Source of the DNA: Oxyruncus cristatus
Taxonomy: Eukaryota > Chordata > Aves > Passeriformes > Cotingidae
Direction: 5' to 3'
DNA length: 64,000 bases
Assembly: GCA_013399855.1 (NCBI GenBank)
Contig: VXAY01000172.1
Span: forward strand, 2,271,934 to 2,335,933
The notes beneath the pieces are model-generated. The model was not told where the DNA came from and did no database searches. It saw only the letters and a program-made list of their open reading frames with translations. Below, in pieces: positions 10,701 to 24,600 of this stretch. Position 1 is the first letter of the stretch. The number at the start of each line of letters is the position of its first letter. A program made the translations under genes and the position numbers.

Positions 10701-13700
10701 TGCCAGGGTTTCTCAGCTCCGCGTTAGTCATGGTCCGTGGCCTCAGCCCTAGGAATCACCCTCCAGGGTTTGGCGTTTTTTTGGTCTTGGTATCCAAGCG
10801 TGTCTGATGAAACAATTTGCAGTGGGGGGCAGTTCAGAAAGCCCATCCACAGAAGCATATGGGGATGTATGAGGACCCTGTGCAGAGAGGGAGAGGGCTG
10901 AGAGCAAGTGGAGGATGCAGTCCTTGCTGTCACCCAGCTGGCTGGGCTGCCCCACTGCTGTCCTGCCTGGGGACACACCTGCACAGCAGAGGGGGCTCTC
11001 TTTGCCACATGGATCTGGTCAGAAAGCTCCCACAGGTTCTGCACCAGGAAGGAGGCAGGTGCCCCAGGGAAGGTCACTGGAGTGAGCCCTCTTCGTTTCC
11101 CCTCCCCGGAGATGCCATGTGACCCTTAATGCCATCGGGAAGGTGAAGGTGCTGCTGGTATGCTGGCAGAGCTGTGCCATGCAACAGCCTGGCATGAGGA
11201 GGGCACAAAGCCAGAAGAAGCCTGACTGCAAAACTCCACACAGGGTTTATTAGACGTGTGTATTGCTGTAGCCAGCTCTCATCATGGCCAACAGGGTGCT
11301 TTCGCCCACACTAGATCCAAGACGTAGTTCATTCCCTGTGGCTTTAAATCTCATCTTCTGCACTGAGCTTGACAGGACAGGGTAATTAATTAGCCCAGGG
11401 CTGGTTGCATTTTAATTAACCACTAGCTTCAGTGGTGTTTGGGGGTTCCTTGTTTTATCAGGTGGACTGGGAGTTGTGCTGAGACCACCACCTCTGGGAT
11501 GAATAAACAGCTAACAGGTATGAGCTGGTAATGGGAATTAGTTACCTGAAATGGAGATGTTGAAATGGCCATAACATTGAGTGGTACTTAAGGAATAAAT
11601 ATTTGATTATGTAAGAGAGGTGCAGCAATCTAACTAAAGGACATAAGCGAGATCAAGGTAAGGTACAGAAAAACAACAACACACGGGACAAAAACAGGAC
11701 AGTAAATGTGGAGCAGTTGACAACATAATTGTGTCACTGCAACAAATTTGGCCTTGGTCCTTCCACACACAACAGCAAAATCCCACTGAAGTCTTACATG
11801 CTGTACATGACATTACATTTCCAGGGTCAACCCACTGATACTGCCATAAATCTAAATAGATGTTACCATAATTGCTAAAACAGAGGTTTATCATGATGCT
11901 GTAAGATCTCTTATTAGCCCTTCCTTTACACTCTTACAAAAGGGGAATTTGGTAGCTGGGGCTTTACCTGAAAAACCATTAGCAGTACCCTGTTATTACT
12001 AGCTAAGAAGCAGAAATCTCCATGTTATTTACTTGTCCTTAGTGTCAGGTTTCAAAAGCCCTCATTGTCATTTAATGAATAGGTCAGTAATATTTAGCTT
12101 TAATGATGTATATTATTTTAATCAAAGCAGGAGAAGCTGAATCGGTTTTGTACCAAGTCATGAGCACAGATTTAGCATGGATTAATAGGAACCAGTTAAT
12201 ACAATTTATTTGTACTTTTACAAGGTTTTTGAGAAATTCTTTGATAGGGGTCTTCTAAAGAAAGCAAATGTTTGGTGAGGCTGGAAGAATCATAGCAGCC
12301 CATCCCAACACAAAGCTCTGTTACTTCCATGGCATATCCTCTGCTGACCATCTCTGTAGCATAAACTATTATGTTTCCCTCTCCAACATTATTCTGTGTG
12401 TTGGCCTGGGCACTTGGCCCCATTCATTAGCTTAATCACATAATTAACACTCTTTTAGTCTGGGGAGTAATTGGAAAGGAGGGCAGCATACCTGGCCTTG
12501 TACCTGTTTGGGGCTGGGTTCGACATGGAGTACCTGTTCAGATAAGACCACTGGAGCATCAAGAAATGGATGATCATTAAGGAGGTGCCTTGGTTTAAAG
12601 AGACCTTGCGGGTTCTTCTGGCACAACCAGTGCTGAGTAACTGGAGAATAAGCCAGATTTTCTGACTATTCATCTTTCTTAGACATCACTGAACACAGCA
12701 CTATGACTTAACCGTTAAAATTATCTGCTCCTAAGCAGATAATTCTCACTCTTTCCCTGGTAAATTAAAGGACATGATTCACTAAAAAAATGGCATTTGA
12801 GGTTGCAGGTCTGTAGCTTGGCTTACTTCTGCCCTGCTGCCTATTGCCCTCTCCCAGAGCAGGGGAGGATCCAGTGGTAAAGATCACCTCTTCTGCCATT
12901 CCAGATCTTCCAGGCTGCTTTGTGCTTCATTTCTCCCTTCCCTTCTCCCACATTGATATTGTCAGCGGAGCTGGGTGGAATGCAGTTAAATGCTGGTAAA
13001 ATGCAGCTCAACCAGGAAAGAGCCCCAAAGGAATAAATTAATGTCTGAATTAATTCCTGCTACAAGCTGGAAGCTCTCCAGTAACTTCAGAAGCTGCTTG
13101 CTTGAGTCCAAAAGGAGAGATCATTCAGAGATGGTGGTGCAATGCAGAAGCTCTTGGAGTGCTTTGTGAAACAGCTCACCTGAAATGAGGGCATGGGAAT
13201 CTTTGGTGAAATTAGTCCATGGGAGATGGAGAGTCCATGGGAGATGGAGAGCCCATGGGCACAAAGAAGGCCACCTTGTCTGCATGGATGAGAAGAAGTG
13301 AAGCAGATGTCAGAAGCACAGTAAGGCCCTGTTTCCAAACAAGGAAGTCCAAATGATGATGCTCAAAATTCGAGCACCTGAATGCACCACACAAGCTACT
13401 TTTGAGGGGAAAAACATAGCATCCCTTCTGCTTAAGGGAGGAAAACAGTGAAGAACCTCTCTCTCCCCAACAGACCTGTGAGATCCGAGGCCAGCACAGA
13501 AGGATCTATGAAGGAGGGTGCAGACAGAGCACCAAGCAGGGGTGGAGAAAAAGAGCCACTCCTCAGCTGTCACTCATTTACAATGATCAGAACTGCTGCC
13601 AATCTGGGGAGGGTTGCACCACAGCAGGTCACTGTAGGTCTGGGTTTGCACATGTTTTGCTCGTTTGTTTAATTTCCCCCAGTCTTTCCATGCTTTTTTC

Positions 13701-15639
13701 TTGGAGGAGGGGCTCAAGCAGAGTTTAGCAACGCACATAGATGTGCACAGAACTTCTGCCCACGGTGTTAAAACCACAGTGGTTCTGCTCCTTCTAAAGC
13801 AGAGAGGAGGAAAGAGCAGCAGGACTTGCCTGTTCGTTTCGCAGCAGGAATCTCAACAGCCTGTGGGAGAATAAGGTTAGTCTTTTCCTGGTATTGTATT
13901 TTACTAAAGTTGCTGAAATAAAGAAAATGTACTCAGTGGATAATGGAGAAGCATTAGTGATGACATTAGCTGAGAAACTGTATCCTTACACTTCTGGTCT
14001 CATGGTAATTTAGCAGTATTTTTCCCTTGGTCAAAAGGAATGTAGTGTCTTCAGTGGGCAAAACGCTAATATATTTCACTTGCAAGTGATGAGCAAAAGG
14101 TCAGGACTTTTCAGCAGGATATGGAGTATCTAATAAATCACTTCATTAAACAAGGTTTAGAGCACTCAAACCTAAAGGAGAGCTTTTTATCTGGGCGCTC
14201 CTTCTGCATGAACTTTTCAGATGGTTGTGCACATATGTACTAGTAAATTAAAAAAATACAAGGCTCCTAGCTTATAGAAACAAGCAAAAGACATATTTGG
14301 GATAAATTTTTGGAAACTCTTTGGATCCATCAGGTTTCTCAAGTTTTCGGTACCAGTGCTCACTGAAGGCAGGTATGGAGAGTCTCCTCCTGTGGCTTCC
14401 CTTCCCAGGTGCTCTGATTAGGAGGTTCTGGGACACTTGCTTTCTCTTGGGTGGCCAGCCAAGACCTCCAATGGTGTGTATGCTACCTTTGATGAAGGAA
14501 GGGACAAAGCAAGGGGCGGCACTATAGAAGGGCCTCCAGTGCATTTAAGGTGTTCTTGGTCTCAGTGTGAACAGAGAGAAGAAGGTCAGTAATTGAACCT
14601 TGTTCCTCCTGCTCCCTGGGGCTAGTCAGTAGGTGTGTTACTCTGTATGTTCTCGTGCTAAGAAATTACACTTCAGAAAGTGGCACTGTGCTGAGGGACC
14701 CATTCTAAAGCCAAGGCAAAAGTCAAATGATATGTCAGCCCCTGGGCATCTTCTGCTACCCATAGAGTGCTTGGCTCAGGCATTTTCTTGTGTCGTGCTC
14801 CCTCTACCCCCACCCCTCCCAGTACGAAGGAAATTTCCTGACTGACCCGTCAAATGCGAATAATTATGAGAAGTCTCAGTGATTCATGGTGAGGACACGC
14901 GGAGCGCTCCATTCCCTGCTCGTACTGTGAGGCAATTAATGCAATTTGTGCTGTTTGGCTGAGTGAACAGTTTGAAATGAACCACAGGGCCATCTGTTCC
15001 TCCAGCTGACATCAGGCGTGTCAAGAGTAGCAGTCAGCTTTTGCTGGGAAAGAAACATCTCACTGTCATTAAGGAAAGTTCAAGAAAGGGGGTTGGGGGG
15101 GTGGTTTGTTTTTTATTTCCTCTTCTACTGTCTTTAAAACAAACTCTTTCTTTCATATTTTCTTGTGGCTCAGGCTATGTGTCCTGGAGACTTTTCTGGC
15201 CTCTAGTCAGGGTCTTGAGAGCAGGGGAATGGCTACACTGAGCACCTTCCTCTCTCACTTCTTGCATGTGTTTGGTGAGAGGGAGGTGCTCAACAGTGTC
15301 TGAGTTTTACATAATTGCTTTGCTCTTCCCTTGCTCTCTTCCTCTTAGTACGCTACTTTCTTGAGCTGAGGGATTCAAGAGACAGTCTCCCTTGAAAACA
15401 ACTCACATGAAGGTTTCCATAAGGTCTTTTGGAGGTCATATTTCATCCCTTGAAATTATTAAAGGCTAGCTGCTACAACAAAAAAATCATTATCTCATTA
15501 GTCCGAGGAAGACCAGAAAAAAAAGGTTTGGCCTGTTTCTCATGGAAAAGTGCAGCTGCAGATGACCCTCAGGAACTGGGTGTTTGATGCTTATCCTGCA
15601 TTTGCGCTCACAGAAAGAGTTACAGGGAGCAGACAGCTC
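7706..15639. other. Gene-free intergenic sequence
   Basis: No splice-compatible coding segment, RNA gene or repeat body could be supported here. Open frames are short and unlike known proteins. Points of note are a short minisatellite (13,214-13,259) and a motif-dense segment around 14,840-15,010. Confidence 0.7.
13214..13259. repeat. 18-bp minisatellite, about 2.5 copies
   Basis: The unit AGTCCATGGGAGATGGAG is present twice perfectly (13,214-13,231 and 13,232-13,249), followed by a partial, slightly changed third copy. The repeated ISHGLS in the minus-strand reading is a by-product, not evidence of a protein. Confidence 0.9.
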
Positions 15640-16900
15640 ATGGAGCTAATGTTAGTGGCAAAGAGATGAGATGAGTTTAGGGCAGGGAAGATGTAAGTGA
15701 AGACTTAAGCAGAATGTTCTAAGATTAACCAGGCCTGGTGGACTGCATCTCTGAATACACAGAGATGTGATGCAGGATTTCTGGAAACCTGTTGTGGACA
15801 GACAAGCAGATTGGGAGAAGGCTAGGACAGTGCCTGTCTTAAAGAAGATCATCTGTGGGGAGTAGAGCAAAGTTAGGGAATTTAAAAGCCTTTGCATCAG
15901 ATCAAAATTTTTAGGACAAGCTCCCAAAACAGTCTGACAGCACCTACCAGATAAGTGAGTGATTTAAAAAAAAACCAAACAAAAAAACTACATCACACCA
16001 AGCTCATTCAGTTCTAGAAAAGTGGCCAGAGAAGAAGACATAGATGCTCTTGATCTTGGTTTGCAAGGCTATGGAATGTGGCACAACATTCTGGCTAGAA
16101 AAGCTAGGAAAACAGTGAAAGCCCTGAGGATGGTGTTTGATGCCTAGCTGGATGAGAAGCATCCCTGGGGGGCAGCAGTGGCAGCAGACATTACATCAGA
16201 AGCTTTCCATTATAGTCTGTTCTGGAACAGGTCTTTTAATGGGTTTGTTAATAGCCACTGCTGGGCAAAGCCCTATGCTTATTAAATCTGCAAATGATAA
16301 GAAGGTTCAGGGTCTTTGAAGGGCAGGGTTTGAATTCAAGATGTTATCAACAAATAGGGAAAATGGCCTGGGAAAGAAAAACAAAAAGAAATTGAACTAG
16401 GACAAGATCAAGATCATGGTGTTGGACTGGAATAAACAAATGCACAACATAAGGTGCTTAACCAAAAGATCTGCAAAACCATAAGGTGGTATTGTCACAT
16501 GTTAAACAGGAGTCCACAGCATGATGATATCGATAAAAAAAATATATATTTCTGAGTTTCTTAGCTTTATGGAGTATAATCCCATCTACTCAAAAACTTC
16601 AGACCTTGTCTAACCTGGAGTATCCATCTAATCTGGAACACTGCATTCAGAGCAGGTGTGGGCTGATTAGTCCAGGGAAGATTGGAAAACAAAGTCTGAG
16701 AGGTAAAAAATTTAGGTCCTTAAGTACATAAAAGCCTCTGAAGAGAGCAGCAACACCTGCCTTTTATGGTGGATATGCTAAACCCAAGGAATATTAAGGT
16801 TCCAAATTAGAAGAAACATTTTAATGGATATTGTATGAAGGCACAGGAACTGATTGCTCAAGGAGGTGCTGTTTGTGTGAACTTTGCCACCTTCTTGGTA
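15640..16900 (+). mobile_element. Ancient, heavily decayed CR1/L3-like LINE fragment
   Basis: Despite many indels, the order of recognisable pieces follows a CR1-type reverse transcriptase on the + strand. A VPVFKK-like stretch lies near 15,830 and a DFSKAF-like region near 16,040-16,065. A LIKFADDTK-like stretch near 16,279 now reads LIKSANDK, so the catalytic motif is lost. An LEYCVQFW-like segment is near 16,617-16,650, and 3' UTR-proximal sequence resembling the usual 'ctgcccaaggaggt' piece is near 16,850. There is no intact frame. The assignment is by eye and the boundaries are approximate. Confidence 0.6.
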
Positions 16901-19900
16901 TATATAAATGGAAGCAAAAGTGCTGCTGCTGAGCATTGCTGCAGGAAGAACAACCTGCACATCTGTGCCAGGGATGGGAGAAATGGGAAGGAGGGTGTGT
17001 TTGTGTCTCGATATAGGAGCCAGGGCCCCAAGGGCACCACCAGGCTCTGCTACTTCTGCATTCCCCCATCCTGCTGCTCTCCTACATGGGTACCCCAGGG
17101 AAGGCTATGCTTTAAGGTGCTCACCAGCCCGCCTCCTGCTGCAATTCCCTCAGCAATGCTTTCCCAGTGAATGCCATCTCACATTTTTGGACTTCTCTGT
17201 TTCTAGGTAAGAAAAAACACTTTTTACAGAACAGCTTTTTCTTGGCCAAGTGAACCAGGATTCTTCCTTTACTGCAGAGAGCATTTGTGCTAAATGGACA
17301 ATAATTTAACCAATTTTATGGTCCATTATCCCTTATAGCAGAAGAAAGCAAAGAACTATCTTAAGCAAATAGATAACAAAATAATTTATTTTTTAATGCA
17401 GAGTGAATGTTCATCAAACCCTGTGCTGTCATTGTTTTTTTCATATACTGAGAATTGCAGCCAAACCAAGTGATGTGGTTCATCTCTGTTTTGTGATCAT
17501 TTCATTTGTTCATAATTAATGTCCTACATCCTGCAAACCCAAGCAATAGCATCTGAGAGCTTCTTTTCTCCCTCAGTAGTCAGTAAACAGACATCTGGCT
17601 GAGACGTGCTTGGCATTGTTTAACCAACAGACAGTTGTGTTTTATGGGAGTGTGGCACACTGGGCCAAATTCCAGTCCCACTGGAAATCCCTGGGCCTGC
17701 TCCAAGGAATTCAGGATAAGGACAACAGAGATGTCAGAGCCCAGGTTTTTATTCTGATAGGGGATCCATCAATGCCTTATCAACAGCTCTTCACTGGTAT
17801 AGGGGACATTGCTCTAAATCTCTGTTGGCTGTTCTGGTGGGTAAGGTATGGACTTACGTGCTCCATGCCAAGCTGTGAGACAGAAGGGCATGAGGGAGAC
17901 TCCACATCAGCCTGCTAACTGATCTGTTAACTAAAGATGGTGGGGCTGTTTCCAAAACCTCTTTCTAAATAGCACCTGAAGAGGCTTTGGCTGCCTCTAC
18001 ACTTGGTATTTCTCATAGCACATGCAATCCTTGTACCTTTGGAGCATCTTGTAATTTTGGAGTGTTTATTTGGAGAGCTGGTTGGGATTCCATGACAGGC
18101 AGGGCTCGACTGGAAAAGGATGAAGAGGCCAACTGTGCTGCATTTGCAACCTGAACAATTCAGGATGGAGCGTCACAATTGTCTATCTGTTTTAGTGGTT
18201 AAAAATAAAATGTAACTAAGTAAGATATACTATCCTCCTTTGGCATAGGTTTTATGTTACTTGTTGTACTTAGTAAGGTTTCATACTTGATTTTATCTGT
18301 TCAAGGTAAACAGCCCCTTAGAATCTACACTTACTAAACAACATTTCCAAAATCCTTTCCCTAGAGTATTTTACCATGATCTTATGGAAGAAGTCAGTTG
18401 TTCCTCTGTTTGAGACAGGAATTATCTCTTTGCCTTATAAAATGCATGCCCTCCCAAGACTTGATATCCAGGTAAAAGATGAAAATTAATAAAGCCGGGG
18501 GGTCCTTTTCCCAGAGTATATGACGCAGGTTCCCAAAGGGATCGTTCCTGGGTTTGGGGAAGAGAGAACACTGGGTGCCAGCCTGAGTACAGCCAGGGCC
18601 TGCCTAGGTGGGTAGCCTGGAAACCCCTGAGTGGTCTCTGCCTCTGGAGCAGAGAGGATAAGAGGAGCTGGAGCCACCTCCTCTCCTTCTCCTTTCCTCT
18701 CCCTCTTCTCGCTGCTGCTTCCCACGCTTCTCCAAGTGACAGAAATTTTTCATTAAAAGGAATGCTGGATTCCAAAGCTTGGCTTCCTATTTGTATTCAA
18801 AGCCATTAATGAAACTTATTAAAATTATTTGAAATTTAAATGGAAATCATCCATTTCTCCAGAAGAAGGCAAAGAGATAGGAGGAGATGTTTTGAATGTC
18901 CCAAAGTTCCTTAAGCTTTCTCAGGTTCAGGACTTTCTAGTGTGAATATGGTGATAGTTTCTTGCCAGCTAAATATTCTGTATGTTGCAGGAACATTTTT
19001 CTGTGAGGGCAGATGGTGTTCGATTGGTAGTCAGAATAATACATGAACAGCAGAGAAGATGTGGGTTGATTAAATAATTAGCATACTGTGACATTCTATT
19101 GCTTCACTCTAACTTAAAGCTAGGTCAAAATGCTGGTCTATATTGCAATTCCCTCCCTTCTTTCTTTCTTCTGGTTGCTTTTGTGTTCTCTCCAAAGCAA
19201 AGTTTTAACAGAAATCAAATAATTTCTTGGTAGCACAACATATGAATTTGTTACTCAGCCCCTCATGTTACAGAATAAAAATAATAATATAAAGGAAATT
19301 ATATTTTGCTAAATGAATTTAAGTTGCCTGGCAACCCATCATACCCAGTGTGGGATCCAATCAAGAATCATTGCAGCTCAATATATGGCACAGATCAGTG
19401 TTCAGGACAAAATGGATGATCTTGGGAAGTCAGGGCAATGAGGACTAGCAGGAGGACTGAAGCCTGATTTTCAGTCTCCATGTTCCCCTGAACAGCTCTT
19501 TGCCTTCAGAGTTTGTTTGCATGTCCACCAGAAGCCTAATGAGCTAATCTTATTAACTCTACTGCTTCCTGTCCCCCTACTCTGTAATGGTACAATAACA
19601 ATAGTTACAGGCAGTTTGTTGTCAGCCGAGGCATAAACATAGAAAACATGCTTCTCTCAGCAAGGATATCATTATTCCCTAACTAAATACAACCCACTGA
19701 ATTACTCATCCTCCTCTCTAAGTCCTGCTATCTATTCTGGGTTTTCAGAGACTTTCTGCGAATAAAAATGAAAGAACCCTAAGAAATCACTATCATGTAA
19801 AATGTTAGTGCTGACTAAAAAGAGAGCAGTATCTTTGGCTGCCATGTAACCACTAGCCAAGATGTAGAGGAAGAGTTGCTGCAGTACCTTGCAGGTTTGG

Positions 19901-20434
19901 GGGTCTGAGGCTTTGGATGGTGATGTACTTCACTAGGAATAAAAATGCAAGCAGTGGAAGAGATTATCTGCTACCCTGTAAGTGTTATTGCTGTCTCCAC
20001 AGTAGTCTACTAGATGTCCCCAGTGCCACAGGCTCCCGGAAGAGTCCCCGACAGACCTGTCCTTTACAAAGCTGGTAAATCTCCTTTTCTTGTTTTGTTA
20101 TGAAATCAATGTTAAGGCAAGGATTAAAATTCCATGTTTGAGAACAATCCTGGTAAAATTGACCAGGGGAAGTGGTTCACAGCTTCTGCTAGTGCAGGCT
20201 GACACTGTGAGGAAAGAGCAATAGTGCTCCTGGCGCAGCTGGAGAGGATGTATGCTCCCTCTCCATCTATCTGAAGAAAAGAGTTCAATATTTCTGTGTC
20301 AAAGTGCTGCAAAGACAAACTATACAAGAAATACTTATGTCTGAGGTTCTCTCAGAGACCACAGTTGCAAATCAAATTTCTCAACATTCTTTTGCTACTT
20401 TAGAGGACAAATGTTCAAAAGTGATAGTAAAACA
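16901..20434. other. Gene-free intergenic sequence
   Basis: I see no gene or clear repeat body. A purine/pyrimidine-skewed patch lies around 18,640-18,720. Open frames here have no recognisable homology. Confidence 0.65.
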
Positions 20435-21690
20435 GAATCACAGAATATGCTGAATTGAAAGGGATCCACAAGGATCATCAAGTCTTAGCCCTGCACAAGA
20501 CCATCCCCAAGAGTCACACCATGTGCCTGAGAGTCTTGTCCAAAAGCTTCTTGAACTCTGTCGGGCTTGGTGCTGTGACCACTTCCCTGGGGAACCTGTT
20601 CCAGTGCCCAGCCACCCTCTGCATGAAGAACCTTTTCCTAATATCCAACCTAAACCTCCCCTGACACAACCTCAGGCCATTCCCTCGGGTCCTGTCACTG
20701 ATCACCACAGAGAAGAGATCAGTGCCTGCTCCTCCACCTCCCCTTGTGAGGAAGTTGTAACTGCAATGAGGTCTCCCCTCAGTCTCCTCTTCTCCAGGCT
20801 GAACAGACCAAGTGCCCTCAGCTGCTCCTCATACGGCTTCCCCTCAAGCACCTTCACCATCTTCATTGCCCTCCTTTGGATGCTCTCTAAGAGCTTAATA
20901 TCTTTCTTATTTGTGGTGCCCAAAACTGCAACAATATTCAAGGTGAGTCTGCCCCAGTGCAGAGCAGAGCAGGACAATCCCCTCCCTTGACCGGCAGGCG
21001 ATGCTTTGCCTGATGGCCCCCAGGACACAGTTGGCCCTCCTGGCTGTCAGGGCACTGCTGACTCATATTCAACTTGCCATCCACCAGGACCGCCGGGTCC
21101 CTTTCCGTGGCACTGCTTTCCAGCACCTCATCCCCCAGTCTGTATGCTCATCTGCGGTTGCCCCACCCCAGGTGTAGACTCTGGCACTTTTCCTTGTTGA
21201 ACTTCACGTGGTTGGTGATTGCCCAGGCCTCTGATTTATTGAGATCTCTCTGCAGGGCCTCCCCTGCCTCTGAGGAAGTCAACAGCTCCTCTAAGTTTTG
21301 CGTCATCTGCAAACTTGCTTAGTATCCCTTCCAGTCCTGTGTCCAAGTCATTTAAGAAGGTGTTGAAGAGCACAGGGCCCAGGATGGAGCCCTGTGGAAT
21401 CCCATCAGTGACAGGTCACCAGTCTGATGTCACCCCATTCGCTATCACCCTCTGTGTTCAACCCATGAGCCAATTGCTCTCCCACCACCTGATGTGTTTA
21501 TCCAGCTGTGTGCTGGACATTTTGTCCAGAAGGGTCCCGTGAGAGACAGTATCAAAAGTTTTACTGAAATCCAAGATTACATTAACTGGCTTCCCATGAT
21601 CAGCTAGGTGGGCTACCTTGTCATAAACAGCAATCAGGTTTGAGAAGCAGGAATTTCCTCTCATGAAGCTGTGCTTGTTGTGACCAATCC
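20435..21690 (-). mobile_element. 5'-truncated CR1 LINE
   Basis: This is a CR1 retrotransposon read on the minus strand, 5' end near 21,690 and 3' end near 20,435. In the reverse complement, reverse-transcriptase pieces VNVILDFSKTFDTVSH (about 21,540-21,590) and the catalytic-box equivalent KFADDAK (FADD codons at 21,302-21,313) are visible. RT-tail sequence ([19 protein letters not shown]) and the GNGLRLCQGRFRLDIRKRFF region follow. It ends with the characteristic CR1 3' tail (cagaatcacagaatat on the + strand). Frameshifts and missing 5' sequence make it non-autonomous. This is the most complete CR1 in the window. Confidence 0.94.
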
Positions 21691-24600
21691 AGTAAATTTA
21701 TATTAAGTTCCTGGGAAGGTATTTTAATACAAATGAGCCTTCCACTCTCCAATTCACAGCTCAGTTTGGGACTGATTTGCCTCCTCCTAAAGTCTGCAGA
21801 ACCATTGACTGCTCCGGTCTGTGGTGTAAAGACCAGGTGCTACTACTAAAGACACCTTCTACCTCCCAGGTTTCTGGGTGAAATTTTACTTGGAAATTCT
21901 TTGATTTCTGTCCTAAACTGTTAGTATAATACTTGCCTCTTGTGCTAAGCAGTTGTTTTGTTCTTCTAAGTTATTAAATTCCACTGCTATGAGAAATTAT
22001 TCCAGTATACCCCTGTTTATCTTACAAAATACTACATAGCTTAATAAATGCATTATTTTAGGGTCTTTGGGTAATTACTGATATTATTATTTTTTAAGTA
22101 GCTTATTAATACAACCAGGCTGGGAGGTTGAAACCATTGCTAATTTATGCCCTCCCCCCCTCTTGAACTGAAGGAATGACGTGATGAACAAACTCCCTCC
22201 CTTACTCAAGTACTGAGACCTACAGCTGCATTTCAAAATGTAAGATAAATTTATTTAGATCACATACCTCACATTCATTTACTTGTTTAATTTATAAAAT
22301 GAGCCTTGAAAAACATATTTGCTTAATGTAAAAGCTCAAAGACAAATAAAAGAGACTGGACTGGATAAGAACAAACATTCCAAGACTGGCATCCCTTTAG
22401 CTCAGTCAGAAGCTGCAAACTCACAGCGATACTAAAGTTCTTATTCACCATGTGAGTTATGGGGTTAATTTTCTCCCTAACCTAATGGAAGGAAGAAATT
22501 CCATTACATTTAGAATCCGCAACTAGAAGAGGTATAGCTCTTCACTGAGTTATTAATATTTACAACTGTCATGAGAGAGATTGTTTGTTTGGAAATACAG
22601 GTAATTCTCTTTCCTTCTTGACCTCTGAAAGGCTTGAAAATTTGCTATCCGTAAAACATGAACAGAAATGGTCAGGTTTATACCAGGGTGTTTAGATGGA
22701 CATAGTGGAGAGAATAAGCCGTGGGTACAAAGCAGATGATTTTTGAGTAAGAGTACCATTGGAAAAGTATGTTTATGGTAATAAGCTGTAATTCTGAAGG
22801 TCTGGGAGTGCAGTGGATATGTAAATTCAGCTGGAAGTCAGTGGGAGTGGTGCATGATTAGCGCTCTTGAATTTAGCTGGTGATGCTCACCTCAATTTTG
22901 TAACAAAACCCCAACCTAGCACAACGTTCTTACCAATCTCCAGATGTAAATGACTCTGCCCTCATTCTCTTAATTTTGCTTTATCAGTTAACTGTGTTCT
23001 TATAATAAAAGTGAGAGGTCATCATACTAGTGGGATGTGGGGGTGGTTTAGGACTTAAGGTCATCAACTTGGTTTGGGGGACCCCTGAGACAAGCAATAA
23101 GACAGTTATGAAGTATTATTAATATCTGTGGATCATAATCCACACAGGTAAAATGGGAGCAGCAGACCTGAAAAAGTCTGCTATTTGGGTGTACAGAAGT
23201 CAAGAAGCATGATCACGCACCATATGACATTTAGCAAACTTTTTCAGTTATGCTCCTCTAATCTGAAGAATTGATCTAAAGAAAAGTTCAAAGGATGAGG
23301 TCGATTAAATAGCTCACAAAGACACCAGTTACTGTGTACATTCATAATGATTCCTGGCCAATCTCCATTTTCCTTTAGCTAAGTAAATCTTTTTTATTGG
23401 AAACCTAATTCTGAAATTATTTCTCAGTGGCAAAAATCCTGGCAAAAAACCCAACCAAACAAAAAAACCCTACCCAACACCCCCCCATTTTCCTTAAAAC
23501 AAAGGCACCATTTTGAGGTTCCTGTGAGACTGGGACCCACATGATACTTTTACACATCTCCATACTTCCTACAAATTACAGTGAAAAGGAGTTTCTCCTT
23601 CTTTGTTGTACCTGCATATATTTTTTTCAACATTAGTTTGGGGTATTACTGTTTAGCTGCTGCAAATGCTCCTTGCTTCAAAACCTCCTTATTTCCAGTT
23701 GTTTGTTTGTCTGATCATAAAGGAGATGTTGCCATCTCCCATTACAAAATATGCTCTACCAGTGGTATCAATAAAACCTGCTAAGAAAACAAGGGAATTT
23801 TTAAGGTTGCTTTCTGGATTTTAGCATCCATCTTCTGATTTACTGAGAAGGTAAAAGATGTGCATGAAGCATATGGATGATGTACTGTTCTGAAAGAGGC
23901 TGTGACTAGAAGTGCTGAAACACGAGATGCTGACTCAAAGGTGAATTTATATATACCATTATATTTCTTTGGGTTTGTTCCAAATAACACTGGAATGAAT
24001 TTTAAAAGCTACTCTCTCTATCTGGAGGAAAGAACAAAAATATTCAAAACAGTCTTCAACTTGTTGTCTTTTTTTGGCATTGGCAAATACTATTTTTTTT
24101 TTTTACAATTAGAAATATGTAGCTTCACTGTGTTTTAATTTGTGCTGTATAAAACTAATCTTAAAACCGTTTCTGTGCAAGTAAGTATTCATCTTCCTCT
24201 CTCAATTGGCCAATGGACTGCACAAGAAGAGAAGCAGGTTGATGGTCCTGGTGATCCAGCCCTTCTAGACACCCCATGGGATAGCTGTGGAAAGCCTCCA
24301 AAGATAAACTTAATGCTCCCTGGTTGTTTGTCAGCTGCATGCAGGTCTAGTCTCTCTGAATAATTTAGAGATGTTTTAAGTTACTCTCATTACAAATGGC
24401 CTTGAAAAGGAAAACAGTTGATCTGGTGGGGCCAGAAAATATCCCAACTGTATCCCTGTATGTGTCTTCATTCATTCCCTCTCTGCTAGCAGGTCAACAA
24501 AAGGCTTCTTTTGTATATTCCTTTGCATATTCTTGCTCAATTTGTGTTCAGTAGCAAGCAGAGGTTTATTTCAGTATATCAGAGTAGATACACTGATGTC

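Noticed and set aside
10724..11240. Overlapping open frames on both strands in a locally GC-richer patch
   Set aside because: Frames on both strands are equally open, as expected from composition; no splice sites or protein similarity recognised.
20523..20990. 155-codon + strand frame, with similar frames at 42,510-42,875 and 62,452-62,889 (minus strand)
   Set aside because: All three are the antisense of the same CR1 3' end (shared GEPVPVP and PLTQ-QAIPS strings), not a gene family.
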